NCBI RefSeq assembly: GCF_050947335.1
Contig: NW_027473844.1
Span: 62,001 to 126,000 of the forward strand
Length of the DNA stretch: 64,000 bases
Direction: 5' to 3'
From: Megachile rotundata
Taxonomy: Eukaryota; Arthropoda; Insecta; Hymenoptera; Megachilidae
The notes below the pieces were generated by a model. The model saw only the letters and a program-made list of their open reading frames with translations, was not told where the DNA came from and did no database searches. Of the stretch, positions 41,332 through 56,765 are shown piece by piece (positions within the stretch are counted from its first letter, which is position 1; each line of letters starts with the position of its first letter). Position numbers and translations under genes: made by a program.

Positions 41332-44300
41332 AGTAATAAGTATAGTAATTGTCGTTCTATCGATCATATCTGCATAATATGGTTAATAATATGAGTTAGA
41401 TTGATAATAGTGAGTGTAATAAGTATAGTGAATGTCGTGCTATCGATCATATCAGCATAATATGGGTAATAATATGAGTTGGATTGATAATAATAAGAGT
41501 AATGAGTATAGTAATTGTAGTTCTATCGATCATATAAGCATAATGTGGCTAATAATATGAGTTAGATTGATAATAATAAGAGTAATAAGTACAGTAATTG
41601 TCGTTCTATCGATCATATAAGCATATTATGGCTAATAATATTAGTTAGATTGATAATACTAAGAGTAGCGAGTATAGTAATTCTCGTTCTATCGATCATA
41701 TCTGCATAATATCATGTAAGCATAATATGGCTAATAATATGAGTTAGATTGATAATACTAAGATCAGTGAGTATAGTAATTCTCGTTCTATCGATCATAT
41801 AAGCATAATAAGGCTAATAATATGAGTTAGATTGATAATAATAAGAGTAATAAGTACAGTAATTGTCGTTCTATCGATCATATAAGCATAATATGGCTAA
41901 TAATATGAGTTAGATTGATAATAATAAGAGTAATGAGTATAGTAATTGTAGTTCTATCGATCATTTAAGCATAATATGGCTAATAATATGAGTTAGATTG
42001 ATAATAATAACAGTAATAAGTATAGTAATTGTCGTTCTCTCGTTCATATAAGCATAAAATGGCTAATAATATGAGTTAGAGTGATAATACTGAGAGTAGT
42101 GAGTATAGTAATTCTCATTCTATCGATCATATAAGCATAATATGGCTAATAATATGAGTTAGATTGATAATAATAAGAGTAATAAGTATAGTAATTGTCG
42201 TTCTATCGATCATATAAGCATAATATGGCTAATAATATGAGTTAGATTGATAATAATAGGAGTAATAAGTACAGTAATTGTCGTTCTAACGATCATATCA
42301 GCATAATAAGGCTAATATTATGAGTTAGAGTGATAATACTAAGAGTAGTGAGTATAGTAATTCTCATTCTATCGACCATATAAGCATAATATGGCTAATA
42401 ATATGTGTTAGATTGATAATAATAAGCGTAATGAGTATAGTAATTGTAGTTCTGTCGATCATATCTGCATAATATGGTTAATAATATGAGTTAGATTCAT
42501 AACAATAAGAGTAATAAGTATAGTAATTGTCGTTCTATCGATCATATAAGCATAATATGGCTAATAATATGAGTTACATTGATAATAATAAGAGTAATAA
42601 GTATAGTAATTGTCGTTCTCTCGATCATATAAGCATAATATGGCTAATAATATGAGTTAGAGTGATAATACTAAGAGTAGTGAGTATAGTAATTCTCATT
42701 CTATCGATCATATAAGCATAATATGGCTAACAATATGAGTTAGATTGATAATAGTATCAGTAATAAGTATAGTAATTGTGGTTCTATCGATCATATAAGC
42801 ATATTATGGCTAATAATATGAGATAGATTGATAATACTAAGAGTAGTGAGTATAGTAATTCTCGTTCTATCGATCATATAAGCATAATATGGCTAATAAT
42901 ATGAGTTAGATTGATAATAATAAGTGTAATGAGTATAGTAATTGTAGTTCTATCGATCATATCTGCATAATATGGTTAATAATAAGAGTTAGAATGATAA
43001 TAATAAGAGTAATAAGTATAGTAATTGTCGTTCTATCGATCATATCTGCATAATATGGTTAATAATATGAGTTAGATTCATAACAATAAGAGTAATAAGT
43101 ATAGTAATTGTCGTTCTATCGATCATATAAACATAATATGGCTAATAATATGAGTTACATTGATAATAATAAGAGTAATAAGTATAGTAATTGTAGTTCT
43201 ATCGATCATATCTGCATAATATGGTTAATAATATGAGTTAGAATGATAATAATAAGAGTAATAAGTATAGTAATTGTCGTTCTATCGATCATATCTGCAT
43301 AATATGGTTAATACTATGAGTTAGATTGATAATAGTGAGTGTAATAACTATAGTGAATGCCGTTCTACCGATCATGTCAGCATAATATGGGTAATATTAT
43401 GAGTTAGATTCATAACAATAAGAGTAATAAGTATAGTAATTGTCGTTCTATCGATCATATAAGCATAATATGGCTAATAATATGAGTTAGATTGATAATA
43501 ATAACAGTAATAAGTATAGTTATTGTTGTTCTATCGATGATATAAGCATAATATGGCTAATAATATGAGTTAGATTGATAATAATAAGAGTAATAAGTAT
43601 AGTAATTGTCGTTCTATCGATCATATAAGCATAATATGGCTAATAATATGAGTTAGATTGATAATAATAAGAGTAATAAGTACAGTAATTGTCGTTCTAT
43701 CGATCATATAAGCATAATAAGGCTAATATTATGAGTTAGAGTGATAATACTAAGAGTAGTGAGTATAGTAATTCTCATTCTATCGATCATATAAGCATAA
43801 TATAGCTAATAATATGTGTTAGATTGATAATAATAAGAGTAATGAGTATAGTAATTGTAGTTCTATCGATCATATCTGCATAATATGGTTAATAATATGA
43901 GTTAGATTCATAACAATAAGAGTAATATGTATAGTAATTGTCGTTCTATCGATCATATAAGCATAATATGGCTAATAATATGAGTTACATTGATAATAAT
44001 AAGAGTAATAAGTATAGTAATTGTCGTTCTCTCGATCATATAAGCATAATATGGCTAATAATATGAGTTAGAGTGATAATACTAAGAGTAGTGAGTATAT
44101 TAATTGTCGTTCTATCGATCATATAAGCATAATATGGCTAATAATATGAGTTAGATTGATAATAATAAGAGTAATGAGTATAGTAATTGTACTTCTATCG
44201 ATCATATCTGCATAATATGGTTAATAATATGAGTTAGAATGATAATAATAAGAGTAATAAGTATAGTAATTGTCGTTCTATCGATCATATCTGCATAATA

Positions 44301-47300
44301 TGGTTAATAATATGAGTTAGATTGATAATAGTGAGTGTAATAAGTATAGTGAATGTCGTGCTATCGATCATATCAGCATAATATGGGTAATAATATGAGT
44401 TGGATTGATAATAATAAGAGTAATGAGTATAGTAATAGTAGTTCTATCGATCATATAAGCATAATGTGGCTAATAATATGAGTTAGATTGATAATAATAA
44501 GAGTCATAAGTACAGTAATTTTCGTTCTATCGATCATATAAGCATATTATGGCTAATAATATGAGTTAGATTGATAATACTAAGAGTAGCGAGTATAGTA
44601 ATTCTCGTTCTATCAATCATAGAAGCATAATATGGCTAATAATATGAGTTAGATTGATAATAGTGAGTGTAATAAGTATAGTAATTGTCGTTCTATCGAT
44701 CATATAAGCATAATATGGCTAATAATATGAGTTAGATTGATAATACTAAGAGCAGTGAATATAGTAATTCTCGTTCTATCGATCATATAAGCATAATATG
44801 GCTAATAATATGAGTTAGATTGATAATAATAAGAGTAATGAGTATAGTAATTGTAGTTCTATCGTTCATTTAAGCATAATATGGCTAATAATATGAGTTA
44901 GATTGATAATAATAACAATAATAAGTATAGTAATTGTCGTTCTATCGATAATATAACCATAATATGGCTAATAATATGAGTTACATTGATAATAATAAGA
45001 GTAATAAGTATAGTAATTGTCGTTCTCTCGATCATATAAGCATAAAATGGCTAATAATATGAGTTAGAGTGATAATACTAAGAGTAGTGAGTATAGTAAT
45101 TCTCATTCTATCGATCATATAAGCATAATATGGCTAATAATATGAGTTAGATTGATAATAATAACAGTAATAAGTATAGTAATTGTGGTTCTATCGATAA
45201 TATAAGCATAATATGGCTAATAATATGAGTTAGATTGATAATACTAAGAGTAGTGAGTATAGTAATTCTCGTTCTATCGATCATATAAGCATAATATGAT
45301 TAATAATATGAGTTAGATTGATAATAGTAAGTATAATAAGTAAAGTAAATGTCGTGCTATCGATCATATCTGCATAATATGGTTAATAATATGAGTTAGA
45401 TTGATAATAATAAGAGTAATAAGTATAGTAATTGTCGTTCTATCGATCATATCTGCATAATATGGTTAATAATATGAGTTAGATTGATAATAGTGAGTGT
45501 AATAAGTATAGTAATTGTAGTTCTATCGATCATATAAGCATAATATGGCTAATAATATGAGTCAGAGTCATAATAATAAGAGTAATAAGTATAGTAATTG
45601 TCGTTCTATCGATCATATCTGCATAATATGGTTAATAATATGAGTTAGATTGATAATAGTGAGTGTAATAAGTATAGTGAATGTCGTGCTATCGATCATA
45701 TCAGCATAATATGGGTAATAATATGAGTTGGATTGATAATAATAAGAGTAATGAGTATAGTAATTGTAGTTCTATCGATCATATAAGCATAATGTGGCTA
45801 ATAATATGAGTTAGATTGATAATAATAAGAGTAATAAGTACAGTAATTGTCGTTCTATCGATCATATAAGCATATTATGGCTAATAATATGAGTTAGATT
45901 GATAATACTAAGAGTAGCGAGTATAGTAATTCTCGTTCTATCGATCATAGAAGCATAATATGGCTAATAATATGAGTTAGATTGATAATAATGAGTGTAA
46001 TAAGTATAGTAATTGTCGTTCTATCGATCATGTAAGCATAATATGGCTAATAATATGAGTTAGATTGATAATACTAAGAGCAGTGAGTATAGTAATTCTC
46101 GTTCTATCGATCATATAAGCATAATGTGGCTAATAATATGAGTTAGATTGATAATAATAAGAGTAATAAGTACAGTAATTGTCGTTCTATCGATCATATA
46201 AGCATAATATGGCTAATAATATGAGTTAGATTGATAATAATAAGAGTAATGAGTATAGTAATTGTAGTTCTATCGATCATATAAGCATAAAATGGCTAAT
46301 AATATGAGTTAGAGTGATAATACTAAGAGTAGTGAGTATAGTAATTCTCATTCTATCGATCATATAAGCATAATATGGCTAATAATATGAGTTAGATTGA
46401 TAATAATAAGAGTAATAAGTACAGTAATTGTCGTTCTATCGATCATATAAGCATAATAAGGCTAATATTATGAGTTAGAGTGATAATACTAAGAGTAGTG
46501 AGTATAGTAATTCTCATTCTATCGATCATATAAGCATAATATGGCTAATAATATGTGTTAGATTGATAATAATAAGAGTAATGAGTATAGTAATTGTAGT
46601 TCTATCGATCATATCTGCATAATATGGTTAATAATATGAGTTAGATTCATAACAATAAGAGTAATAAGTATAGTAATTGTCGTTCTATCGATCATATAAG
46701 CATAATATGGCTAATAATATGAGTTAGATTGATAATAATAAGTGTAATGAGTATAGTAATTGTAGTTCTATCGATCATATCTGCATAATATGGTTAATAA
46801 TAAGAGTTAGAATGATAATAATAAGAGTAATAAGTATAGTAATTGTCGTTCTATCGATCATATCTGCATAATATGGTTAATAATATGAGTTAGATTCATA
46901 ACAATAAGAGTAATAAGTATAGTAATTGTCGTTCTATCGATCATATAAACATAATATGGCTAATAATATGAGTTACATTGATAATAATAAGAGTAATAAG
47001 TATAGTAATTGTAGTTCTATCGATCATATCTGCATAATATGGTTAATAATATGAGTTAGAATGATAATAATAAGAGTAATAAGTATAGTAATTGTCGTTC
47101 TATCGATCATATCTGCATAATATGGTTAATACTATGAGTTAGATTGATAATAGTGAGTGTAATAACTATAGTGAATGCCGTTCTACCGATCATGTCAGCA
47201 TAATATGGGTAATATTATGAGTTAGATTCATAACAATAAGAGTAATAAGTATAGTAATTGTCGTTCTATCGATCATATAAGCATAATATGGCTAATAATA

Positions 47301-47775
47301 TGAGTTAGATTGATAATAATAACAGTAATAAGTATAGTTATTGTTGTTCTATCGATGATATAAGCATAATATGGCTAATAATATGAGTTAGATTGATAAT
47401 AATAAGAGTAATAAGTATAGTAATTGTCGTTCTATCGATCATATAAGCATAATATGGCTAATAATATGAGTTAGATTGATAATAATAAGAGTAATAAGTA
47501 CAGTAATTGTCGTTCTATCGATCATATAAGCATAATAAGGCTAATATTATGAGTTAGATTGATAATAATAAGAGTCATAAGTACAGTAATTTTCGTTCTA
47601 TCGATCATATAAGCATATTATGGCTAATAATATGAGTTAGATTGATAATACTAAGAGTAGTGAGTATAGTAATTCTCGTTCTAACGATCGTATAAGCATA
47701 ATATGGCTAATAATATGAGTTAGATTGATAATAATAAGAGTAATAAGTATAGTAATTGTCGTTCTATCGATCATA
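41332..47775 (+). repeat. Higher-order repeat family B, 6407 bp unit 2
   Basis: A tandem second copy of 34925-41331. The match holds until about 47777, where this copy reads CATATAAGC and unit 1's continuation reads CATATCTGC. I noticed no diagnostic position that differs between the two units among those compared, so the duplication looks recent. The ACGATCGT palindrome monomer at 41277 recurs at 47684. Confidence 0.92.
41690..41740 (+). other. 99 bp junction monomer, copy 2
   Basis: Identical in structure to 35289-35320, with 16 bp pieces at 41696-41711 and 41712-41727. The separation of 6407 bp shows that it was copied as part of the family B unit. No third copy appears later in the window, although surrounding monomers recur. 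Confidence 0.9.
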
Positions 47776-49003
47776 TAAGCATAATATGGCTAATAATATG
47801 AGTTAGATTGATAATACTAAGAGCAGTGAGTATAGTAATTCTCGTTCTATCGATCATATAAGCATAATATGGCTAATAATATGAGTTAGATTGATAATAA
47901 TAACAGTAATGAGTATAGTAATTGTAGTTCTATCGATCATTTAAGCATAATATGGCTAATAATATGAGTTAGGTTGATAATACTAAGAGTAGTGAGTATA
48001 GTAATTCTCGTTCTATCGATCATATAAGCATAATATGACTAATAATATGAGTTAGATTGATAATAGTAAGTGTAATGAGTATAGTAATTGTAGTTCTATC
48101 GATCATATCTGCATAATATGGTTAATAATATGAGTTAGAATGATAATAATAAGAGTAATAAGTATAGTAATTGTCGTTCTATCGATCATATCTGCATAAT
48201 ATGGTTAATAATATGAGTTAGAATGATAATAATAAGAGTAATAAGTATAGTAATTGTCGTTCTATCGATCATATCTGCATAATATGGTTAATAATATGAG
48301 TTAGATTGATAATAGTGAGTGTAATAAGTATAGTGAATGTCGTGCTATCGATCATATCAGCATAATATGGGTAATAATATGAGTTAGATTGATAATAGTG
48401 AGTGTAATAAGTATAGTAATTGTCGTTCTATCGATCATATAAGCATAATATGGCTAATAATATCAGTTAGATTGATAATACTAAGAGCAGTGAGTATAGT
48501 AATTCTCGTTCTATCGATCATATAAGCATAATATGGCTAATCATATGAGTTAGATTGATAATAATAAGAGTAATGAGTATAGTAATTGTAGTTCTATCGA
48601 TCATTTAAGCATAATATGGCTAATAATATGAGTTAGATTGATAATAATAACAGAAATAAGTATAGTAATTGTCGTTCTATCGATAATATAACCATAATAT
48701 GGCTAATAATATGAGTTACATTGATAATAATAAGAGTAATAAGTATAGTAATTGTCGTTCTCTCGATCATATAAGCATAAAATGGCTAATAATATGAGTT
48801 AGAGTGATAATACTAAGAGTAGTGAGTATAGTAATTCTCATTCTATCGATCATATAAGCATAATATGGCTAATAATATGAGTTAGATTGATAATAATAAC
48901 AGTAATAAGTATAGTAATTGTGGTTCTATCGATAACATAAGCATAATATGGCTAATAATATGAGTTAGATTGATAATACTAAGAGTAGTGAGTATAGTAA
49001 TTG
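47640..49003 (+). repeat. Block shared with 62.5-63.9 kb (offset 14857 bp)
   Basis: Collinear with about 62497-63860 at 179 monomers. Shared rare variants are CTAACGATCG, AACAGTAATGAG, GTTAGGTTGATAATAC, AATATCAGTTAG (48461/63318), CTAATCATATGAG, CAGAAATAAG, and TCGATAACATAAGC. The match ends where this copy reads ATTGTAGTTC and the other reads ATTCTCGTTC. Confidence 0.88.
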
Positions 49004-50740
49004 TAGTTCTATCGATCATATCTGCATAATATGGTTAATAATATGAGTTAGATTCATAACAATAAGAGTAATATGTATAGTAATTCTCGTTCTATCGATC
49101 ATATAAGCATAATATGACTAATAATATGAGTTAGATTGATAATAGTAAGTGTAATGAGTATAGTAATTGTCGTTCTATCGATCATATAAGCATAATATGG
49201 CTAATAATATGAGTTAGATTGATAATAATAACAGTAATAAGTATAGTTATTGTTGTTCTATCGATGATATAAGCATAATATGGCTAATAATATGAGTTAG
49301 ATTGATAATAATAAGAGTAATAAGTATAGTAATTGTCGTTCTATCGATCATATAAGCATAATATGGCTAATAATATGAGTTAGATTGATAATAATAAGAG
49401 TAATAAGTACAGTAATTGTCGTTCTATCGATCATATAAGCATAATAAGGCTAATATTATGAGTTAGAGTGATAATACTAAGAGTAGTGAGTATAGTAATT
49501 CTCATTCTATCGATCATATAAGCATAATATGGCTAATAATATGTGTTAGATGGATAATAATAAGAGTAATGAGTATAGTAATTGTAGTTCTATCGATCAT
49601 ATCTGCATAATATGGTTAATAATATGAGTTAGATTCATAACAATAAGAGTAATATGTATAGTAATTGTCGTTCTATCGATCATATAAGCATAATATGGCT
49701 AATAATATGAGTTACATTGATAATAATAAGAGTAATAAGTATAGTAATTGTCGTTCTCTCGATCATATAAGCATAATATGGCTAATAATATGAGTTAGAG
49801 TGATAATACTAAGAGTAGTGAGTATATTAATTGTCGTTCTATCGATCATATAAGCATAATATGGCTAATAATATGAGTTAGATTGATAATAATAAGAGTA
49901 ATGAGTATAGTAATTGTACTTCTATCGATCATATCTGCATAATATGGTTAATAATATGAGTTAGATTGATAATAGTGAGTGTAATAAGTATAGTGAATGT
50001 CGTGCTATCGATCATATCAGCATAATATGGGTAATAATATGAGTTGGATTGATAATAATAAGAGTAATGAGTATAGTAATAGTAGTTCTATCGATCATAT
50101 AAGCATAATGTGGCTAATAATATGAGTTAGATTGATAATAATAAGAGTCATCAGTACAGTAATTTTCGTTCTATCGATCATATAAGCATATTATGGCTAA
50201 TAATATGAGTTAGATTGATAATACTAAGAGTAGCGAGTATAGTAATTCTCGTTCTATCAATCATAGAAGCATAATATGGCTAATAATATGAGTTAGATTG
50301 ATAATAGTGAGTGTAATAAGTATAGTAATTGTCGTTCTATCGATCATATAAGCATAATATGGCTAATAATATGAGTTAGATTGATAATACTAAGAGCAGT
50401 GAGTATAGTAATTCTCGTTCTATCGATCATATAAGCATAATATGGCTAATAATATGAGTCAGATTGATAATAATAAGAGTAATGAGTATAGTAATTGTAG
50501 TTCTATCGTTCATTTAAGCATAATATGGCTAATAATATGAGTTAGATTGATAATAATAACAGTAATAAGTATAGTAATTGTCGTTCTATCGATAATATAA
50601 CCATAATATGGCTAATAATATGAGTTACATTGATAATAATAAGAGTAATAAGTATAGTAATTGTCGTTCTCTCGATCATATAAGCATAAAATGGCTAATA
50701 ATATGAGTTAGAGTGATAATACTAAGAGTAGTGAGTATAG
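49003..50740 (+). repeat. Family B derivative block (offset 5727 then 5644 bp)
   Basis: From about 49200 the order follows 43470 onward at offset 5727 (TTATTGTTG monomer at 49246/43519). It drops to 5644 after about 49950, because one ATATCTGC/GTTAGAATG monomer is missing. A private GTTAGATGGATAAT lies near 49547. The block returns to the ATCAATCATAGAAGC monomer at 50255. Confidence 0.82.
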
Positions 50741-53640
50741 TAATTGTCGTTCTATCGATCATATAAGCATAATATGGCTAATAATATGAGTTAGATTGAT
50801 AATACTAAGAGCAGTGAATATAGTAATTCTCGTTCTATCGATCATATAAGCATAATATGGCTAATAATATGAGTTAGATTGATAATAATAAGAGTAATGA
50901 GTATAGTAATTGTAGTTCTATCGTTCATTTAAGCATAATATGGCTAATAATATGAGTTAGATTGATAATAATAACAATAATAAGTATAGTAATTGTCGTT
51001 CTATCGATAATATAACCATAATATGGCTAATAATATGAGTTACATTGATAATAATAAGAGTAATAAGTATAGTAATTGTCGTTCTCTCGATCATATAAGC
51101 ATAAAATGGCTAATAATATGAGTTAGAGTGATAATACTAAGAGTAGTGAGTATAGTAATTCTCATTCTATCGATCATATAAGCATAATATGGCTAATAAT
51201 ATGAGTTAGATTGATAATAATAACAGTAATAAGTATAGTAATTGTGGTTCTATCGATAATATAAGCATAATATGGCTAATAATATGAGTTAGATTGATAA
51301 TACTAAGAGTAGTGAGTATAGTAATTCTCGTTCTATCGATCATATAAGCATAATATGATTAATAATATGAGTTAGATTGATAATAGTAAGTATAATAAGT
51401 AAAGTAAATGTCGTGCTATCGATCATATCTGCATAATATGGTTAATAATATGAGTTAGATTGATAATAATAAGAGTAATAAGTATAGTAATTGTCGTTCT
51501 ATCGATCATATCTGCATAATATGGTTAATAATATGAGTTAGATTGATAATAGTGAGTGTAATAAGTATAGTAATTGTAGTTCTATCGATCATATAAGCAT
51601 AATATGGCTAATAATATGAGTCAGAGTCATAATAATAAGAGTAATAAGTATAGTAATTGTCGTTCTATCGATCATATCTGCATAATATGGTTAATAATAT
51701 GAGTTAGATTGATAATAGTGAGTGTAATAAGTATAGTGAATGTCGTGCTATCGATCATATCAGCATAATATGGGTAATAATATGAGTTGGATTGATAATA
51801 ATAAGAGTAATGAGTATAGTAATTGTAGTTCTATCGATCATATAAGCATAATGTGGCTAATAATATGAGTTAGATTGATAATAATAAGAGTAATAAGTAC
51901 AGTAATTGTCGTTCTATCGATCATATAAGCATATTATGGCTAATAATATGAGTTAGATTGATAATACTAAGAGTAGCGAGTATAGTAATTCTCGTTCTAT
52001 CGATCATAGAAGCATAATATGGCTAATAATATGAGTTAGATTGATAATAATGAGTGTAATAAGTATAGTAATTGTCGTTCTATCGATCATGTAAGCATAA
52101 TATGGCTAATAATATGAGTTAGATTGATAATACTAAGAGCAGTGAGTATAGTAATTCTCGTTCTATCGATCATATAAGCATAATGTGGCTAATAATATGA
52201 GTTAGATTGATAATAATAAGAGTAATAAGTACAGTAATTGTCGTTCTATCGATCATATAAGCATAATATGGCTAATAATATGAGTTAGATTGATAATAAT
52301 AAGAGTAATGAGTATAGTAATTGTAGTTCTATCGATCATATAAGCATAAAATGGCTAATAATATGAGTTAGAGTGATAATACTAAGAGTAGTGAGTATAG
52401 TAATTCTCATTCTATCGATCATATAAGCATAATATGGCTAATAATATGAGTTAGATTGATAATAATAAGAGTAATAAGTACAGTAATTGTCGTTCTATCG
52501 ATCATATAAGCATAATAAGGCTAATATTATGAGTTAGAGTGATAATACTAAGAGTAGTGAGTATAGTAATTCTCATTCTATCGATCATATAAGCATAATA
52601 TGGCTAATAATATGTGTTAGATTGATAATAATAAGAGTAATGAGTATAGTAATTGTAGTTCTATCGATCATATCTGCATAATATGGTTAATAATATGAGT
52701 TAGATTCATAACAATAAGAGTAATAAGTATAGTAATTGTCGTTCTATCGATCATATAAGCATAATATGGCTAATAATATGAGTTAGATTGATAATAATAA
52801 GTGTAATGAGTATAGTAATTGTAGTTCTATCGATCATATCTGCATAATATGGTTAATAATAAGAGTTAGAATGATAATAATAAGAGTAATAAGTATAGTA
52901 ATTGTCGTTCTATCGATCATATCTGCATAATATGGTTAATAATATGAGTTAGATTCATAACAATAAGAGTAATAAGTATAGTAATTGTCGTTCTATCGAT
53001 CATATAAACATAATATGGCTAATAATATGAGTTACATTGATAATAATAAGAGTAATAAGTATAGTAATTGTAGTTCTATCGATCATATCTGCATAATATG
53101 GTTAATAATATGAGTTAGAATGATAATAATAAGAGTAATAAGTATAGTAATTGTCGTTCTATCGATCATATCTGCATAATATGGTTAATACTATGAGTTA
53201 GATTGATAATAGTGAGTGTAATAACTATAGTGAATGCCGTTCTACCGATCATGTCAGCATAATATGGGTAATATTATGAGTTAGATTCATAACAATAAGA
53301 GTAATAAGTATAGTAATTGTCGTTCTATCGATCATATAAGCATAATATGGCTAATAATATGAGTTAGATTGATAATAATAACAGTAATAAGTATAGTTAT
53401 TGTTGTTCTATCGATGATATAAGCATAATATGGCTAATAATATGAGTTAGATTGATAATAATAAGAGTAATAAGTATAGTAATTGTCGTTCTATCGATCA
53501 TATAAGCATAATATGGCTAATAATATGAGTTAGATTGATAATAATAAGAGTAATAAGTACAGTAATTGTCGTTCTATCGATCATATAAGCATAATAAGGC
53601 TAATATTATGAGTTAGATTGATAATAATAAGAGTCATAAG
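50740..53640 (+). repeat. Family B derivative block (offset 6059 bp from 44.7-47.6 kb)
   Basis: Collinear with about 44681-47581 at 73 monomers. GCAGTGAATA is at 44752/50811 and the CATGTCAG monomer at 47188/53247. It carries the same GTAAGTATAATAAGTAAAG, GTCAGAGTCATAAT and GGGTAATAATATGAGTTGG monomers in the same order. Confidence 0.87.
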
Positions 53641-55270
53641 TACAGTAATTTTCGTTCTATCGATCATATAAGCATATTATGGCTAATAATATGAGTTAGA
53701 TTGATAATACTAAGAGTAGCGAGTATAGTAATTCTCGTTCTATCAATCATAGAAGCATAATATGGCTAATAATATGAGTTAGATTGATAATAGTGAGTGT
53801 AATAAGTATAGTAATTGTCGTTCTATCGATCATATAAGCATAATATGGCTAATAATATGAGTTAGATTGATAATACTAAGAGCAGTGAGTATAGTAATTC
53901 TCGTTCTATCGATCATATAAGCATAATATGGCTAATAATATGAGTTAGATTGATAATAATAAGAGTAATGAGTATAGTAATTGTAGTTCTATCGTTCATT
54001 TAAGCATAATATGGCTAATAATATGAGTTAGATTGATAATAATAACAGTAATAAGTATAGTAATTGTCGTTCTATCGATAATATAACCATAATATGGCTA
54101 ATAATATGAGTTACATTGATAATAATAAGAGTAATAAGTATAGTAATTGTCGTTCTCTCGATCATATAAGCATAAAATGGCTAATAATATGAGTTAGAGT
54201 GATAATACTAAGAGTAGTGAGTATAGTAATTCTCATTCTATCGATCATATAAGCATAATATGGCTAATAATATGAGTTAGATTGATAATAATAACAGTAA
54301 TAAGTATAGTAATTGTGGTTCTATCGATAATATAAGCATAATATGGCTAATAATATGAGTTAGATTGATAATACTAAGAGTAGTGAGTATAGTAATTCTC
54401 GTTCCATCGATCATATAAGCATAATATGATTAATAATATGAGTTAGATTGATAATAGTAAGTATAATAAGTAAAGTAAATGTCGTGCTATCGATCATATC
54501 TGCATAATATGGTTAATAATATGAGTTAGATTGATAATAATAAGAGTAATAAGTATAGTAATTGTCGTTCTATCGATCATATCTGCATAATATGGTTAAT
54601 AATATGAGTTAGATTGATAATAGTGAGTGTAATAAGTATAGTAATTGTAGTTCTATCGATCATATAAGCATAATATGGCTAATAATATGAGTCAGAGTCA
54701 TAATAATAAGAGTAATAAGTATAGTAATTGTCGTTCTATCGATCATATCTGCATAATATGGTTAATAATATGAGTTAGATTGATAATAGTGAGTGTAATA
54801 AGTATAGTGAATGTCGTGCTATCGATCATATCAGCATAATATGGGTAATAATATGAGTTGGATTGATAATAATAAGAGTAATGAGTATAGTAATTGTAGT
54901 TCTATCGATCATATAAGCATAATGTGGCTAATAATATGAGTTAGATTGATAATAATAAGAGTAATAAGTACAGTAATTGTCGTTCTATCGATCATATAAG
55001 CATATTATGGCTAATAATATGAGTTAGATTGATAATACTAAGAGTAGCGAGTATAGTAATTCTCGTTCTATCGATCATAGAAGCATAATATGGCTAATAA
55101 TATGAGTTAGATTGATAATAATGAGTGTAATAAGTATAGTAATTGTCGTTCTATCGATCATGTAAGCATAATATGGCTAATAATATGAGTTAGATTGATA
55201 ATACTAAGAGCAGTGAGTATAGTAATTCTCGTTCTATCGATCATATAAGCATAATGTGGCTAATAATATG
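53620..55270 (+). repeat. Family B derivative block (offset 9130 bp from 44.5-46.1 kb)
   Basis: Collinear with about 44490-46140 at 110 monomers; ATCAATCATAGAAGC is at 44611/53741. It differs by GCAGTGAGTAT against GCAGTGAATAT, CAGTAATAAG against CAATAATAAG, and a private GTTCCATCG near 54402. Because 50740-53640 already duplicates part of the same source, this looks like a second, partly overlapping copy. Confidence 0.85.
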
Positions 55271-56765
55271 TGTTAGATTGATAATAATAAGAGTAATGAG
55301 TATAGTAATTGTAGTTCTATCGATCATATCCGCATAATATGGTTAATAATATGAGTTAGATTCATAACAATAAGAGTAATAAGTATAGTAATTGTCGTTC
55401 TATCGATCATATAAGCATAATATGGCTAATAATATGAGTTACATTGATAATAATAAGAGTAATAAGTATAGTAATTGTCGTTCTCTCGATCATATAAGCA
55501 TAATATGGCTAATAATATGAGTTAGAGTGATAATACTAAGAGTAGTGAGTATAGTAATTCTCATTCTATCGATCATATAAGCATAATATGGCTAACAATA
55601 TGAGTTAGATTGATAATAGTATCAGTAATAAGTATAGTAATTGTGGTTCTATCGATCATATAAGCATATTATGGCTAATAATATGAGTTAGATTGATAAT
55701 ACTAAGAGTAGTGAGTATAGTAATTCTCGTTCTATCGATCATATAAGCATAATATGGCTAATAATATGAGTTAGATTGATAATAATAAGTGTAATGAGTA
55801 TAGTAATTGTAGTTCTATCGATCATATCTGCATAATATGGTTAATAATAAGAGTTAGAATGATAATAATAAGAGTAATAAGTATAGTAATTGTCGTTCTA
55901 TCGATCATATCTGCATAATATGGTTAATAATATGAGTTAGATTCATAACAATAAGAGTAATAAGTATAGTAATTGTCGTTCTATCGATCATATAAACATA
56001 ATATGGCTAATAATATGAGTTACATTGATAATAATAAGAGTAATAAGTATAGTAATTGTAGTTCTATCGATCATATCTGCATAATATGGTTAATAATATG
56101 AGTTAGAATGATAATAATAAGAGTAATAAGTATAGTAATTGTCGTTCTATCGATCATATCTGCATAATATGGTTAATACTATGAGTTAGATTGATAATAG
56201 TGAGTGTAATAACTATAGTGAATGCCGTTCTACCGATCATGTCAGCATAATATGGGTAATATTATGAGTTAGATTCATAACAATAAGAGTAATAAGTATA
56301 GTAATTGTCGTTCTATCGATCATATAAGCATAATATGGCTAATAATATGAGTTAGATTGATAATAATAACAGTAATAAGTATAATTATTGTCGTTCTATC
56401 GATGATATAAGCATAATATGGCTAATAATATGAGTTAGATTGATAATACTAAGAGTAGTGAGTATAGTAATTCTCGTTCTAACGATCGTATAAGCATAAT
56501 ATGGCTAATAATATGAGTTAGATTGATAATAATAAGAGTAATAAGTATAGTAATTGTCGTTCTATCGATCATATAAGCATAATATGGCTAATAATATGAG
56601 TTAGATTGATAATACTAAGAGCAGTGAGTATAGTAATTCTCGTTCTATCGATCATATAAGCATAATATGGCTAATAATATGAGTTAGATTGATAATAATA
56701 ACAGTAATGAGTATAGTAATTGTAGTTCTATCGATCATTTAAGCATAATATGGCTAATAATATGA
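55262..56765 (+). repeat. Block shared with 61.3-62.8 kb (offset 6059 bp)
   Basis: Collinear with about 61321-62824. Shared markers are TATGTGTTAG, TAGTATCAG, the CATGTCAG monomer (56235/62294), the rare AGTATAATTATTG (56391/62450), and ACGATCGT (56482/62541). This copy has CATATCCGC near 55328 where the other has CATATCTGC. Confidence 0.87.
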
